The notes beneath the pieces are model-generated. The model was not told the DNA's origin, ran no database searches, and saw nothing but the letters and a program-made list of their open reading frames with translations. The position numbers and the translations under genes were made by a program. From Candidatus Avelusimicrobium stercoris (GTDB lineage: Bacteria > Elusimicrobiota > Elusimicrobia > Elusimicrobiales > Elusimicrobiaceae): a stretch of DNA of 64,000 bases. Positions within the stretch are counted from its first letter, which is position 1. Every line of letters begins with the position of its first letter. The stretch lies in the NCBI GenBank assembly GCA_002432025.1, contig DJFE01000019.1:101897-165896 (forward strand). Direction: 5' to 3'. Below are positions 50,213 to 58,608 of this stretch, in pieces.

Positions 50213-50569
50213 TTATTCTAACACGCTGGGTGGCGGAAGCGCGCTGCCCGCACTCCCGGACGGGGTAATATCCATTGTATTTTGGGGTTCCGCGGGCGTT
50301 TTGTTGGCCGGGTCCTCGGTTTCCTCGTCCTGCAAGGGCGTTAAAATCATTTCTTCGTAACTTTCATCCGGCAAGGGCGTTAAATTTTCCTCAGCAGGCG
50401 GAAGCGTTTGCTCCTCGCTTTGGGGCACTACTTTAACCGTCTTGGGCGCGGTTTTACGCACTTGTGGCTCCCCGTTATACGCGTTGGACGGATTCCACCA
50501 GGCAGGCGGGTTGCCCGCACAGGCGACCATAAAGAAAGAAATAAAAAAAGAGAATACAATCTTCTTCAT
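50213..50569 (-). CDS. Small lipoprotein, Pro/Glu/Thr-rich
   Basis: 118 residues. MKKIVFSFFISFFMVAC is a lipoprotein signal with Cys 17 as the acylated residue; the mature part is low-complexity and rich in Pro, Glu and Thr, likely unstructured. TATAAT (50581-50576) lies 6 nt before ATG 50569, so the mRNA is probably leaderless. No family recognised. It converges on the orphan RNA gene. Confidence 0.7.
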   Translation of the reverse strand: MKKIVFSFFISFFMVACAGNPPAWWNPSNAYNGEPQVRKTAPKTVKVVPQSEEQTLPPAEENLTPLPDESYEEMILTPLQDEETEDPANKTPAEPQNTMDITPSGSAGSALPPPSVLE

Positions 50570-50581
50570 AATCTTATTATA

Positions 50582-51475
50582 CTATTTTACGCTTTGCCCC
50601 GCCAAGGCGCGGCGGTATAACGCCCCGGCCCGGTAACTGCTGCGCACCAAAGGTCCGCTGGCAACGCCCTTAAAACCCAAGGACAGCGCGTATTCTTCCC
50701 ACGCCTTATATTCCTGCGGTTCGGGGTAGCGCGCCACCGGGTAATGCGCGGCGGAAGGGGCCAAATACTGCCCAATCGTCAGCAAATCAACTTCCACGGA
50801 GCGCAAATCCTTCATTAAGGTTTTTAACTGTTCTTCCGTCTCGCCAAGACCCACCATAAAGCCCGTTTTGGTAAAAATTTCAGGCGCCAGTTTTTTGGAA
50901 TTTTCCAAGAGAGTAAGCGTTCTTTTATAATCAGCACCGATACGCACCGCGCTATACAATTCTTGCACGGTTTCCACATTGTGCGCCAGTACCGCCGGGC
51001 GTGCGTCCAAAACGGTTTTAAGCGCCTGTTTATTCCCCCTTAAATCGGAAATTAAGGGTTCCACCAGCACCTCGGGCGTCAGTTGGTGGATAGCGTTTAT
51101 CACGCGCGCAAAATGCGCGGCTCCGCCGTCTGGTAAATCGTCGCGCGTGGGCATTGTCAGCACCGCATAGCGGATGCCCCACTCCTTTACGGCTTCGGCC
51201 ACCCGCCGGGGCTCGTTTTCGTCTGGTGGCAAGGGACGCGCCTTGGTTACCGCGCAAAAGCGGCAACCGCGCGTGCATAAATCGCCCAGCACCATAAAGG
51301 TAGCGTCTCCACAGTTAAAGCACTCCCCCCTATTGGGGCAATGCGCCGCGTGGCACACGGTGTGCAAAACGTGTTTATCAATAGAAGCCTGCGCCGAGAG
51401 CGCGGCCGAAGTACGCAGGGCGGCTTTGTTGCGCCCGGCCAAATCTTTGAGCCATTGGGGTATCGGAATCGTCAT
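50582..51475 (-). CDS. lipA: Lipoyl synthase
   Basis: 297 residues. Radical SAM enzyme that inserts two sulfurs into octanoyl chains on lipoyl domains. The radical SAM cluster is CTRGCRFC (CxxxCxxC), the auxiliary cluster cysteines are in TVCHAAHCPNRGECF, and the family motifs TFMVLGDLCTRGCRFC (split), PDFRGNK-like LISDLRGNKQ, HNVETV and GFMVGLGET are present. A canonical -10 (TATAAT, 51488-51483) 7 nt before ATG 51475 predicts a leaderless mRNA. Confidence 0.95.
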   Translation of the reverse strand: MTIPIPQWLKDLAGRNKAALRTSAALSAQASIDKHVLHTVCHAAHCPNRGECFNCGDATFMVLGDLCTRGCRFCAVTKARPLPPDENEPRRVAEAVKEWGIRYAVLTMPTRDDLPDGGAAHFARVINAIHQLTPEVLVEPLISDLRGNKQALKTVLDARPAVLAHNVETVQELYSAVRIGADYKRTLTLLENSKKLAPEIFTKTGFMVGLGETEEQLKTLMKDLRSVEVDLLTIGQYLAPSAAHYPVARYPEPQEYKAWEEYALSLGFKGVASGPLVRSSYRAGALYRRALAGQSVK

Positions 51476-51553
51476 AAAAATTATTATACAAAAACAGGCG
51501 CGTTTCCCGCCGAAAACGATATAATATAAGAAATAGTAACCTTGGGGTATTTT

Positions 51554-53641
51554 GTGAAATATTTTATCTTTCTGATTAGTTTTCTCTTTCTTTTTACGGC
51601 CGCGTGGGCGGACGAAGCCCCCAAAACCGAGGCCGAACGCTTAAAAGAGGCGGGCGAGTTGTACTTTGCCTACAAGCCCGATGACGCTTTTGACGAATAC
51701 ATACAACTTTCAAAAGATACCCAAAACCGCCAAGCCTTTTTAAATGCGGCTTTTATCGCTATGGAAAAGAACGAGCCCAAAAAAGCCGTGGACATTGCCC
51801 AAGCCGCCTACAAAATTTATCCCAAAGACCGCGAAGTAATAGAAATGGCCGCCGAGGCCTTTTTGGCGGACGGGCAATACGCCTCTGCCGAAAAACTGCT
51901 CGCCCAACTGCCCGAGGATAAGGACCGCTCCGGCTTTTTATACATCAATTTAGCCCGCGCGCAAATCGGCCTTGGGGATAAAAAACTGGCCAAGTATAAC
52001 CTGCAACTGGCCGCCCGCGCCGGCACTCATCCGGCCCTTGCCAACTACCTGCTGGGCACTTTGTACGAACAAGATAAAGAATATAAAAAAGCCGCCGAAG
52101 TGTTTGAAAAGGCTTCTACCTATGACCACCAATTTATTGAAGCCAAAAAGCACTACGCCGCCGTGCTTGAAAAACTGGGCAATTACAACGAAGCCTACCG
52201 CCAGTACCGTATGATTTACTCGTCCGACAAAAGCAATAGCGAGGTCAACCAGGCATTAGAAAGGCTCCGCCCGCGCATTACCCGCACGGAAAAACAACTT
52301 ACGGGCGGAAAGGAAATTTTAAAGCACACCTTTGTGAAGCCCTTTGCCTTGCCGGACGGCGTAAAAACGCGCGAAATAAAAATAGGTATTGGGATGCGCC
52401 AAAACGGCCGCCCGCCCGAACGCCACGCCTTGCATTTTATTCCGTCCCACGCGTTTACGATTACCGATGCCAAAACAGGCAAACTGTTGGGTAAAGGCAA
52501 CGCGCGTGAAAGTTGGGTAGCCCTTTTGCAAAACGGCAAAGCGCATTTATCTTCCCCCGCGGGCAAAAAAATATCGTTTTCCGGCTCTGTAATGATTACC
52601 CCCACTTCCAAAACGCAAGGCGAAGGGGCCACCATTATCGTAAAAAACGTAATGAGCGGAGCGGGGATGACTTGGGCCAGCGTGGACGATAAAGAATACC
52701 GCGGCAAGTTGCAAATTACGCACAATACCAAAAACAATACGCTGGTGCCGATAAACATTGTAACCATAGAGGAATATTTACAGGGCGTTATTTCGTCCGA
52801 AATGCCGACTAAATTTCCGATGAACGCCTTGCGCGCGCAGGCCGTTTTGGCCCGTACTTACGCCTTAAAACATCTGGGAAAGCACAAGTCCTACGGGTAT
52901 GATTTATGCGACACACAAAACTGCCAAGTTTATGGCGGGGTAAGCGCGGAAAGCGAGCGCGGAAACGCCGCCGTGGAATCTACCGTAGGCGAAGTATTGG
53001 AATACAAACACAAGCCGATTGAGAGTGTATTTTCGGCCAACTGCGGCGGCATTACACAAAGCGCCAAGGAAGCGGGGTGGAGCGAAACGCCCTATTTAAA
53101 CCCGGTATCCGACTACAAAGATTTTAATTTTGATACATTACAACCCTACCAGTTTAAAGAACTGTTGCAATACCCGCACGATGCGTACAGCCGCTACGAC
53201 AAAAACGTCAGTTTGGCGGCCTACCGTTGGACGCGCGTGGTGGACGAAAAAGACCTGCGCCAAGTGATTAAACGCCAAAAAAAGGATATCGGCCGCATTA
53301 CGGCTTTAATTCCCTTGCGGCGCGGACGCTCGGGCTATGTAAGCCGCTTGCTTGTAAAAGGCACCAAGGGCACCGTTACGCTAAATAAAGAAAACGTCAT
53401 CCGCAATAATTTAAGTTTGGGGATGCTTAGGAGCAGTTACTTTATTGTGGAGCCCAATTACGAAAACCGCGAACTGAAATTCTTTGTATTTTATGGCGGC
53501 GGTTGGGGGCACGGCGTGGGCTTTTGCCAAACGGGCGCCGCCGGGCGCGCCGATGCGGGGCAGGATTACAAAACGATTTTAAACCACTATTTTCCGCTGG
53601 CGGATTTCATTTCCGCACACGAGGACACCCCGGATAAATAA
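51554..53641 (+). CDS. SpoIID/LytB-domain protein with TPR repeats
   Basis: 695 residues from GTG 51554 (GGGG before it; TTG 51542 would be an alternative start). Signal peptide KYFIFLISFLFLFTAAWA, then TPR-like helices (~30-230) and a SpoIID domain (~400-680) with EEYLQGVISSEMP, DTQNCQVYGG, SVFSANCGGITQ and GGGWGHGVGFCQTGA. SpoIID-type enzymes are lytic transglycosylases or amidase activators that act on denuded peptidoglycan. A plus-strand TATAAT at 51519-51524 precedes it. Confidence 0.88.
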   Translation: MKYFIFLISFLFLFTAAWADEAPKTEAERLKEAGELYFAYKPDDAFDEYIQLSKDTQNRQAFLNAAFIAMEKNEPKKAVDIAQAAYKIYPKDREVIEMAAEAFLADGQYASAEKLLAQLPEDKDRSGFLYINLARAQIGLGDKKLAKYNLQLAARAGTHPALANYLLGTLYEQDKEYKKAAEVFEKASTYDHQFIEAKKHYAAVLEKLGNYNEAYRQYRMIYSSDKSNSEVNQALERLRPRITRTEKQLTGGKEILKHTFVKPFALPDGVKTREIKIGIGMRQNGRPPERHALHFIPSHAFTITDAKTGKLLGKGNARESWVALLQNGKAHLSSPAGKKISFSGSVMITPTSKTQGEGATIIVKNVMSGAGMTWASVDDKEYRGKLQITHNTKNNTLVPINIVTIEEYLQGVISSEMPTKFPMNALRAQAVLARTYALKHLGKHKSYGYDLCDTQNCQVYGGVSAESERGNAAVESTVGEVLEYKHKPIESVFSANCGGITQSAKEAGWSETPYLNPVSDYKDFNFDTLQPYQFKELLQYPHDAYSRYDKNVSLAAYRWTRVVDEKDLRQVIKRQKKDIGRITALIPLRRGRSGYVSRLLVKGTKGTVTLNKENVIRNNLSLGMLRSSYFIVEPNYENRELKFFVFYGGGWGHGVGFCQTGAAGRADAGQDYKTILNHYFPLADFISAHEDTPDK

Positions 53642-53654
53642 TCTGATATATATG

Positions 53655-53690
53655 AAAAACCCCCAGGAAAATTTCCCGGGGGCTGTTTTT
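53655..53690 (+). terminator. Terminator of the SpoIID-domain gene
   Basis: AAAAACCCCC and GGGGGCTGTTTTT form a stem with internal GG/CC pairs. It may also serve the convergent gene ending at 53707. Confidence 0.85.
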
Positions 53691-53706
53691 CATCACTTCT
53701 AAAAAC

Positions 53707-55473
53707 TTATTGGCCGGAAAGTTGGCGCTGTGCCTCGGCCTGCGCCTGCTGGATTTGTTTTTGCTTTTCGGCGTTGGAAAGATTGGAAGCGTTAATCTTA
53801 TCAATCTTTTCAAACGTTGCGGCCAGCACATCGTGCGCGTGGGAACGCAACGCCTGTTTTTGTTCAGCGGGCAACTGCGCTACCGACGGGTCGCGCATAA
53901 TGGCGTCCACCTGCTTATTTACGCGGGCTTCCTTCATTTGCGGGGAATCTTGGCGCGCTTGGATGTCTTGGTTTACCTTCAAGCGCAGTTCCATTGCTTT
54001 TTTATCAAATTCCGCGGCGGAAATTTCCTGGTTGTTCGCCAGTTCCATATAATCCTGCTGGTATTTTTGCAAGAGGGCGTCAATTTCCCTAGCCCCGGCT
54101 TCGCCGTAAATCTGTTGGGCGTTGCCTACCAAACTGTTGCGCTGTTGCTGTAAATCTCCGCGGACGGCGTTTAATTGTGCGTCCGTCATTTTGTGCTTGC
54201 GCGGAAGGACTTTTCCCCCCTCTTCGTCAGCCAGTTGCCTTTGAACTTCTTCCATTTGCATACCGTCTTCAATCTTGCGCAAACCGTCCAAGGGCATTTG
54301 GTGCTGGTGGATAACCTTTTCAATTTCACCGCGGCGCACGCGCTGGTTTTCCAGTTGCTGTTTATAATATTCCTCGGCGGGCAACCCTTGGCGCGCCAGT
54401 TGCATATCTTTGGCGCGGGCCGCATCAATGGCTTGCGCGGCTTCGCCCGCAATTTGGGAACCGTATTGCTTGGCAAGGGCTTCCTTTAACTGGTTATCCT
54501 TGGTTAAACGTTCTTGTTCAAATTGCCTAAAACCGTTGTCTTGGCTCATTTTTTCCAACTTTTGTTGGTATTTATTAGCCACTTCGCGCACTTTGTTCGC
54601 AATTTGCTGTTGCGTTTGCCCGGGTGCGTTGACGGCAGAGGCCATTTCCTTTTGGAAGGAATCCATCATCCGGCCCGCTTGGGCTCCGGCCTGCTTGCCA
54701 TAAGCCTGCGTCATACTCTGCACCACGCTGTCCTTTTGCGCGGCTACTTGGTCCAGCACCGGGGCAAAAGGCCCGGCGGAAACGCCACGCGAGGAATTGC
54801 GTTGGAGGTATTTTTCAATATTGGCATCCTTTTTGCTCTTAGGCAAAAGGGCCTTAGCAATCGCTCTATCCAAGCCGGAGGAAAGCGTTTCCAACTGTTT
54901 GCTTAACTGTTTTTGCTTGTCCTTATTGGCTCCGGCCAAATAGGGTGCAAAGGCGTTGGCGCGTTCGCGGCGGATGGCTTCCTCCCGAGTGGGCTGGTAA
55001 ACACCGGGCGCGACAGATTTATTAGTTTCCCCGGCGACGATATTGCTCGGCACGCCTGCACGGTATGAGCCGTAATTGGCGGGCATTGTCTGCCCCATAT
55101 AAGGAGCCCCGGAACCGCTGTAAGAGGCCGAATAAGGCTTATTTACGGTAGGGGCGCGCAAAGTATAATCCCCTTGGTTTAAACCCGTTTGTGGGGTATT
55201 TGAGGCGGGATAATACGCATTTCCTTGGCGGTGCGTTGTTTGTTGCGGAGCGTTTTGATACCGCCCGGCGACTTGCCCGGACGGGGCCACGCCCAAAAAT
55301 TCTTCGTTTTTCAGTTCTTCCAAGGTAGGCTGACGGGGAACCGCCGCTTGGCGCGTACCCGCTGTCCGGCGGGAAGCGGAACCCCCCCCCGTCGTCTTCA
55401 TAAACGCCAAGCCTAACGCCAAGAGTACAATGATAATAAATCCCAGTTGGAGTAGTTTTTTATTTTTTTCCAT
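53707..55473 (-). CDS. Membrane-anchored Gln-rich coiled-coil protein
   Basis: 588 residues from ATG 55473. One N-terminal helix (LQLGFIIIVLLALGLAFM), then a low-complexity Ser/Gly/Pro/Tyr-rich segment (~30-180), then ~400 residues of Gln/Lys/Glu-rich helix with repeated motifs (LADEEGGKVLPRKHK, YKQQLENQR, QEMASAVN). No known domain. It could span the periplasm as a structural or envelope-tethering protein. Near it, GGCGGG is a weak ribosome site. Confidence 0.65.
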   Translation of the reverse strand: MEKNKKLLQLGFIIIVLLALGLAFMKTTGGGSASRRTAGTRQAAVPRQPTLEELKNEEFLGVAPSGQVAGRYQNAPQQTTHRQGNAYYPASNTPQTGLNQGDYTLRAPTVNKPYSASYSGSGAPYMGQTMPANYGSYRAGVPSNIVAGETNKSVAPGVYQPTREEAIRRERANAFAPYLAGANKDKQKQLSKQLETLSSGLDRAIAKALLPKSKKDANIEKYLQRNSSRGVSAGPFAPVLDQVAAQKDSVVQSMTQAYGKQAGAQAGRMMDSFQKEMASAVNAPGQTQQQIANKVREVANKYQQKLEKMSQDNGFRQFEQERLTKDNQLKEALAKQYGSQIAGEAAQAIDAARAKDMQLARQGLPAEEYYKQQLENQRVRRGEIEKVIHQHQMPLDGLRKIEDGMQMEEVQRQLADEEGGKVLPRKHKMTDAQLNAVRGDLQQQRNSLVGNAQQIYGEAGAREIDALLQKYQQDYMELANNQEISAAEFDKKAMELRLKVNQDIQARQDSPQMKEARVNKQVDAIMRDPSVAQLPAEQKQALRSHAHDVLAATFEKIDKINASNLSNAEKQKQIQQAQAEAQRQLSGQ

Positions 55474-55519
55474 AATTACCCGCCGATGTGTGATACTCTT
55501 ATTATAATGCAAAAACGGC

Positions 55520-55550
55520 AAAAAAAGAAGCCCCGCTTTGTGGCGGGGCT
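55520..55550 (-). terminator. Terminator of aspS
   Basis: On the minus strand GCCCCGC (55549-55543) pairs with GCGGGGC (55536-55530), followed by TTCTTTTTTT. Confidence 0.9.
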
Positions 55551-55557
55551 CTTTAAA

Positions 55558-57306
55558 TTACTCTTTGGTAATGCTGATGCCCAATTCTTTGAGTTGGATA
55601 TCATCCACCGTATTGGGCGAATCCGTCAGCGGGCAGACAGCCTGCGCCGTTTTCGGGAAAGCGATTACCTCACGGATGGACTCTTCCCCGGCGAGCAGCG
55701 CGGTAATGCGGTCCAACCCCAAGCCGATACCTCCGTGGGGAGGCGCACCCGCTTCCAACGCGTTTAACAGCATACCGAAGCGGCGGGCGGCTTCTTCCTT
55801 GGAGTGCTTCATCAAGGCCAAAATGCGTTCCTGCACCTCGCGGCGGCAGTTGCGCACGGAGCCGGAAGCCAATTCGTTGCCGTTTAACACCAGGTCAAAC
55901 TGGTAGGAGCGGATAGAACCGGGGTCCTTTTCCAAATTGGGCAAGTCCTCTTCCACCGGGGCGGTAAAGGGGTTATGCGCCGCATCCCAGCGGTCTTCCT
56001 CGGGGATGTATTCCAAGAGCGGGAAGTTGGTAATCCACACAAAAGCCCAGTCGCTTAACTGCGGCAACTCTTTGACGAGTTCCTTGCGTAAAGCACCCAT
56101 AAAGATTTGGCAGGTGTGGAGTTTTACGTCGCTGCCGATAAAGATAATATCGCCTTCTTGCGCGGCCACGGCGGCCTGCACGGCTTTTAATTCTTCTTCG
56201 GTAAAGAACTTGGCGGACGGGCCTTCAAACTTGCCGTCTTTTACTTTAATCCACACGAGGCCTTTGGCGCCGTTCTTTTTAACAAGTTCGGTCAGTTTAT
56301 CCAAGTGCCCGCGGGAGTAGGCCGCGCCTTTTTCGCCACGGATAGCGCGGATGGCGCCGTTGGCGGCCAAGATATCTTTAAATACCTTAAAACCCGTATT
56401 TTTGAAGATGTCGTTTACGTTCTTCATTTCCAGCGTATAGCGCAAATCCGGCTTATCGGAGCCATATTTTTCCATAGCGTCGTGATAGGAAAGTTTGGGG
56501 AACGGGGTCTTTAATTCTTTGCCCGCCGTTTTAAAGATTTCCTTCATCAGCCCTTCTACAATTTCGTGGATATCGTCAATCGTTACGAAGGACATTTCCA
56601 TATCAATCTGCGTATGTTCGGGCTGGCGGTCGGCGCGGAGGTCTTCGTCGCGGAAGCAGCGGGCCAACTGGAAATAGCGGTCAATGCCGCTGGCCATTAA
56701 TGTTTGTTTGAACATCTGGGGGCTCTGCGGCAAAGCGTAAAATTCGCCGTGGTGTACGCGGGACGGAACCAAATAATCGCGCGCGCCTTCGGGCGTGGAA
56801 CGCGTTAAAATAGGGGTTTCCACTTCCAAAAATCCGTTAGCGTCCAAGTAGCGGCGGGCGGCCTGCGCAATGCGGTGTCGCAGGAGCAAATTGGCAAACA
56901 TTTTGGGGTTGCGCAAGTCCAAATAGCGGTATTTCAAGCGGATTTCTTCGGCTACCGAGCGGGATTTGTCCACATCAAACGGAAGCGGGATAGAGGTGTT
57001 TAACACCTTAAAATCTTCCGCCAATACTTCAATTTCCCCGGTCTTCATATTTTTGTTTACAGCCCCTTCAATGCGGCGCTGTACGGTGCCGGTTACCTGC
57101 AAAACATATTCGTTGCGCACGGCGGAAGCCTCGCTGAAAAAGGGTTTAGAGGGTTCCACCACCACTTGGCAAACGCCGGTGCGGTCGCGCAAGTCAATAA
57201 ACAGCACCCCCCCGTGGTTGCGGTAACTGTTCACCCAACCGCACAGGGTTTGTTTGGTGCCTAACAGGGACGCGGTTACATCCCCGCAGTAATTGGTTCT
57301 TTTCAT
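55558..57306 (-). CDS. aspS: Aspartyl-tRNA synthetase
   Basis: 582 residues, bacterial class II type with the GAD insertion. OB-fold N-domain (LCGWVNSYRNHGGVLFIDLRD), motif 2 (FQLARCFRDEDLRADRQPEHTQID split) and motif 3 (GIGLGLDRITALLAGEESI). It starts 4 nt inside the end of hisS (ATGA overlap), so the two are translated together. Confidence 0.97.
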   Translation of the reverse strand: MKRTNYCGDVTASLLGTKQTLCGWVNSYRNHGGVLFIDLRDRTGVCQVVVEPSKPFFSEASAVRNEYVLQVTGTVQRRIEGAVNKNMKTGEIEVLAEDFKVLNTSIPLPFDVDKSRSVAEEIRLKYRYLDLRNPKMFANLLLRHRIAQAARRYLDANGFLEVETPILTRSTPEGARDYLVPSRVHHGEFYALPQSPQMFKQTLMASGIDRYFQLARCFRDEDLRADRQPEHTQIDMEMSFVTIDDIHEIVEGLMKEIFKTAGKELKTPFPKLSYHDAMEKYGSDKPDLRYTLEMKNVNDIFKNTGFKVFKDILAANGAIRAIRGEKGAAYSRGHLDKLTELVKKNGAKGLVWIKVKDGKFEGPSAKFFTEEELKAVQAAVAAQEGDIIFIGSDVKLHTCQIFMGALRKELVKELPQLSDWAFVWITNFPLLEYIPEEDRWDAAHNPFTAPVEEDLPNLEKDPGSIRSYQFDLVLNGNELASGSVRNCRREVQERILALMKHSKEEAARRFGMLLNALEAGAPPHGGIGLGLDRITALLAGEESIREVIAFPKTAQAVCPLTDSPNTVDDIQLKELGISITKE

Positions 57307-58532
57307 ATCCGTTTTTTTACCTCGTCAGTTAAAACGTCAAAAGCAATTTGGGTTTGTTCACCCGTTTGCAAATCTTTTAAAGTGGCTACTTTTTTAGCCA
57401 GTTCATCCCCGCCTAAAATGAGCGCGTAGGACGCCCCGCAGCGGTCAGCCTGCTTCATTTGGCCCTTTACATTTTTTTCAAAAAGGCCGCCTTCGGTGCG
57501 CACGCCCGCTTCGCGCAGAGCCTGCATTAAATTAAAGGCCGTTTCGTTGCAATCTTTTTCAAGCGACACCACGCAAATGCTCTTTTCCTTGGCTCTTTCC
57601 ACCTCTCCGCGCGATAAAATCACGCGTTCGGCGCCCATCGCCCAGCCGATAGCCGGAGTCGCCGGGCCGCCCATATTTTTAATAAGCGTATCGTAGCGTC
57701 CGCCAGCGGCAATGGCATTTTGGGAAGCATCGCCCGCCTGAAATTCAAACACGGTGCGGGAATAGTAATCCAGCCCGCGCACGAGCATCGGGTCCACTTC
57801 AAAATCAATTTTGCCCTTTAACAAGCGTTGAACTTCGTCAAAGTGGGCTTGGCACTCGGGGCACAGGTGCATAGTCGGCACGCGGCCCGCAAAACGGGCG
57901 CCGTCAATTTTGCAGTCCAATACACGCAAGGGGTTCTTTTCCAAACGCGTTTGGCAGTTTTCGCACAGCGTGTCTTTTTCCTTAGACAAGAAATCAATGA
58001 GTTCCTGGCGGTAGAGCGGGCGGCATTTATCGCACCCTAAACTATTAATTTTTACTTTATAGTTTTTGGCGCCAAATTTAGCCACGATGTCCTTTAACAT
58101 CAAAATTACTTCTGCATCCGCGGCCGGAGCGGCGTTGCCGATGTATTCCGCGCCGATTTGTTCAAACTCGCGGTAGCGGCCCGCCTGCGGGCGTTCCGCG
58201 CGGAACATATTGCCAATGTAATAAAATTTTTGCACAGGCGCGTTTTGCGTAAAATTATTTTCCAAATACGCACGCACCACGCCGGGGGTTCCTTCGGGGC
58301 GGATAGCCAACTGGCGGTGCCCGGCATCTTCAAACGCGTACATTTCCTTTTGGACAATGTCGGTCGTTTCGCCGGTGGATTTAATAAAAAGTTCCTTTAA
58401 TTCCACGGTGGGCAGGCGCAATTCGCCAAACCCATAAAGGGAAAATACGCCGCGGGCGCAGTTTTCCAGTTCAGTAAAATTTTTAGATTGGGGTTCAAAG
58501 ATATCTCTAAACCCGCGTACTAGTTTAGCCAT
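57303..58532 (-). CDS. hisS: Histidyl-tRNA synthetase
   Basis: 409 residues, class II. RGFRDIFEPQSKNF at the start, motif 2 in YYIGNMFRAERPQAGRYREF, the His-specific LVRGLDYYSRTVFEF and motif 3 GWAMGAERVIL. A Cys-rich insertion (DKCRPLYRQ, LCENCQTRL, HLCPECQAH) could bind zinc, as in some HisRS. TAAAAT (58545-58540) lies 7 nt before ATG 58532 with no ribosome site, predicting a leaderless mRNA. Confidence 0.96.
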   Translation of the reverse strand: MAKLVRGFRDIFEPQSKNFTELENCARGVFSLYGFGELRLPTVELKELFIKSTGETTDIVQKEMYAFEDAGHRQLAIRPEGTPGVVRAYLENNFTQNAPVQKFYYIGNMFRAERPQAGRYREFEQIGAEYIGNAAPAADAEVILMLKDIVAKFGAKNYKVKINSLGCDKCRPLYRQELIDFLSKEKDTLCENCQTRLEKNPLRVLDCKIDGARFAGRVPTMHLCPECQAHFDEVQRLLKGKIDFEVDPMLVRGLDYYSRTVFEFQAGDASQNAIAAGGRYDTLIKNMGGPATPAIGWAMGAERVILSRGEVERAKEKSICVVSLEKDCNETAFNLMQALREAGVRTEGGLFEKNVKGQMKQADRCGASYALILGGDELAKKVATLKDLQTGEQTQIAFDVLTDEVKKRI

Positions 58533-58581
58533 ATAAGTAATTTTAGCATTTTAGAGGGAAATAAGAATAGCCATATGCTAA

Positions 58582-58608
58582 AAAACCCCGGTTTCCCGGG
58601 GTTTTTTA
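58582..58608 (-). terminator. Terminator of the metzincin gene
   Basis: AAAACCCCGG and CCGGGGTTTT pair around GTTTC; T-runs on both sides allow termination in either direction. Confidence 0.85.

Noticed and set aside
57464..57478. TTTGGCCC motif in hisS
   Set aside because: Matches the shared promoter block only in 8-9 bases, lies in coding sequence and has no -10 box at the 17-bp spacing.
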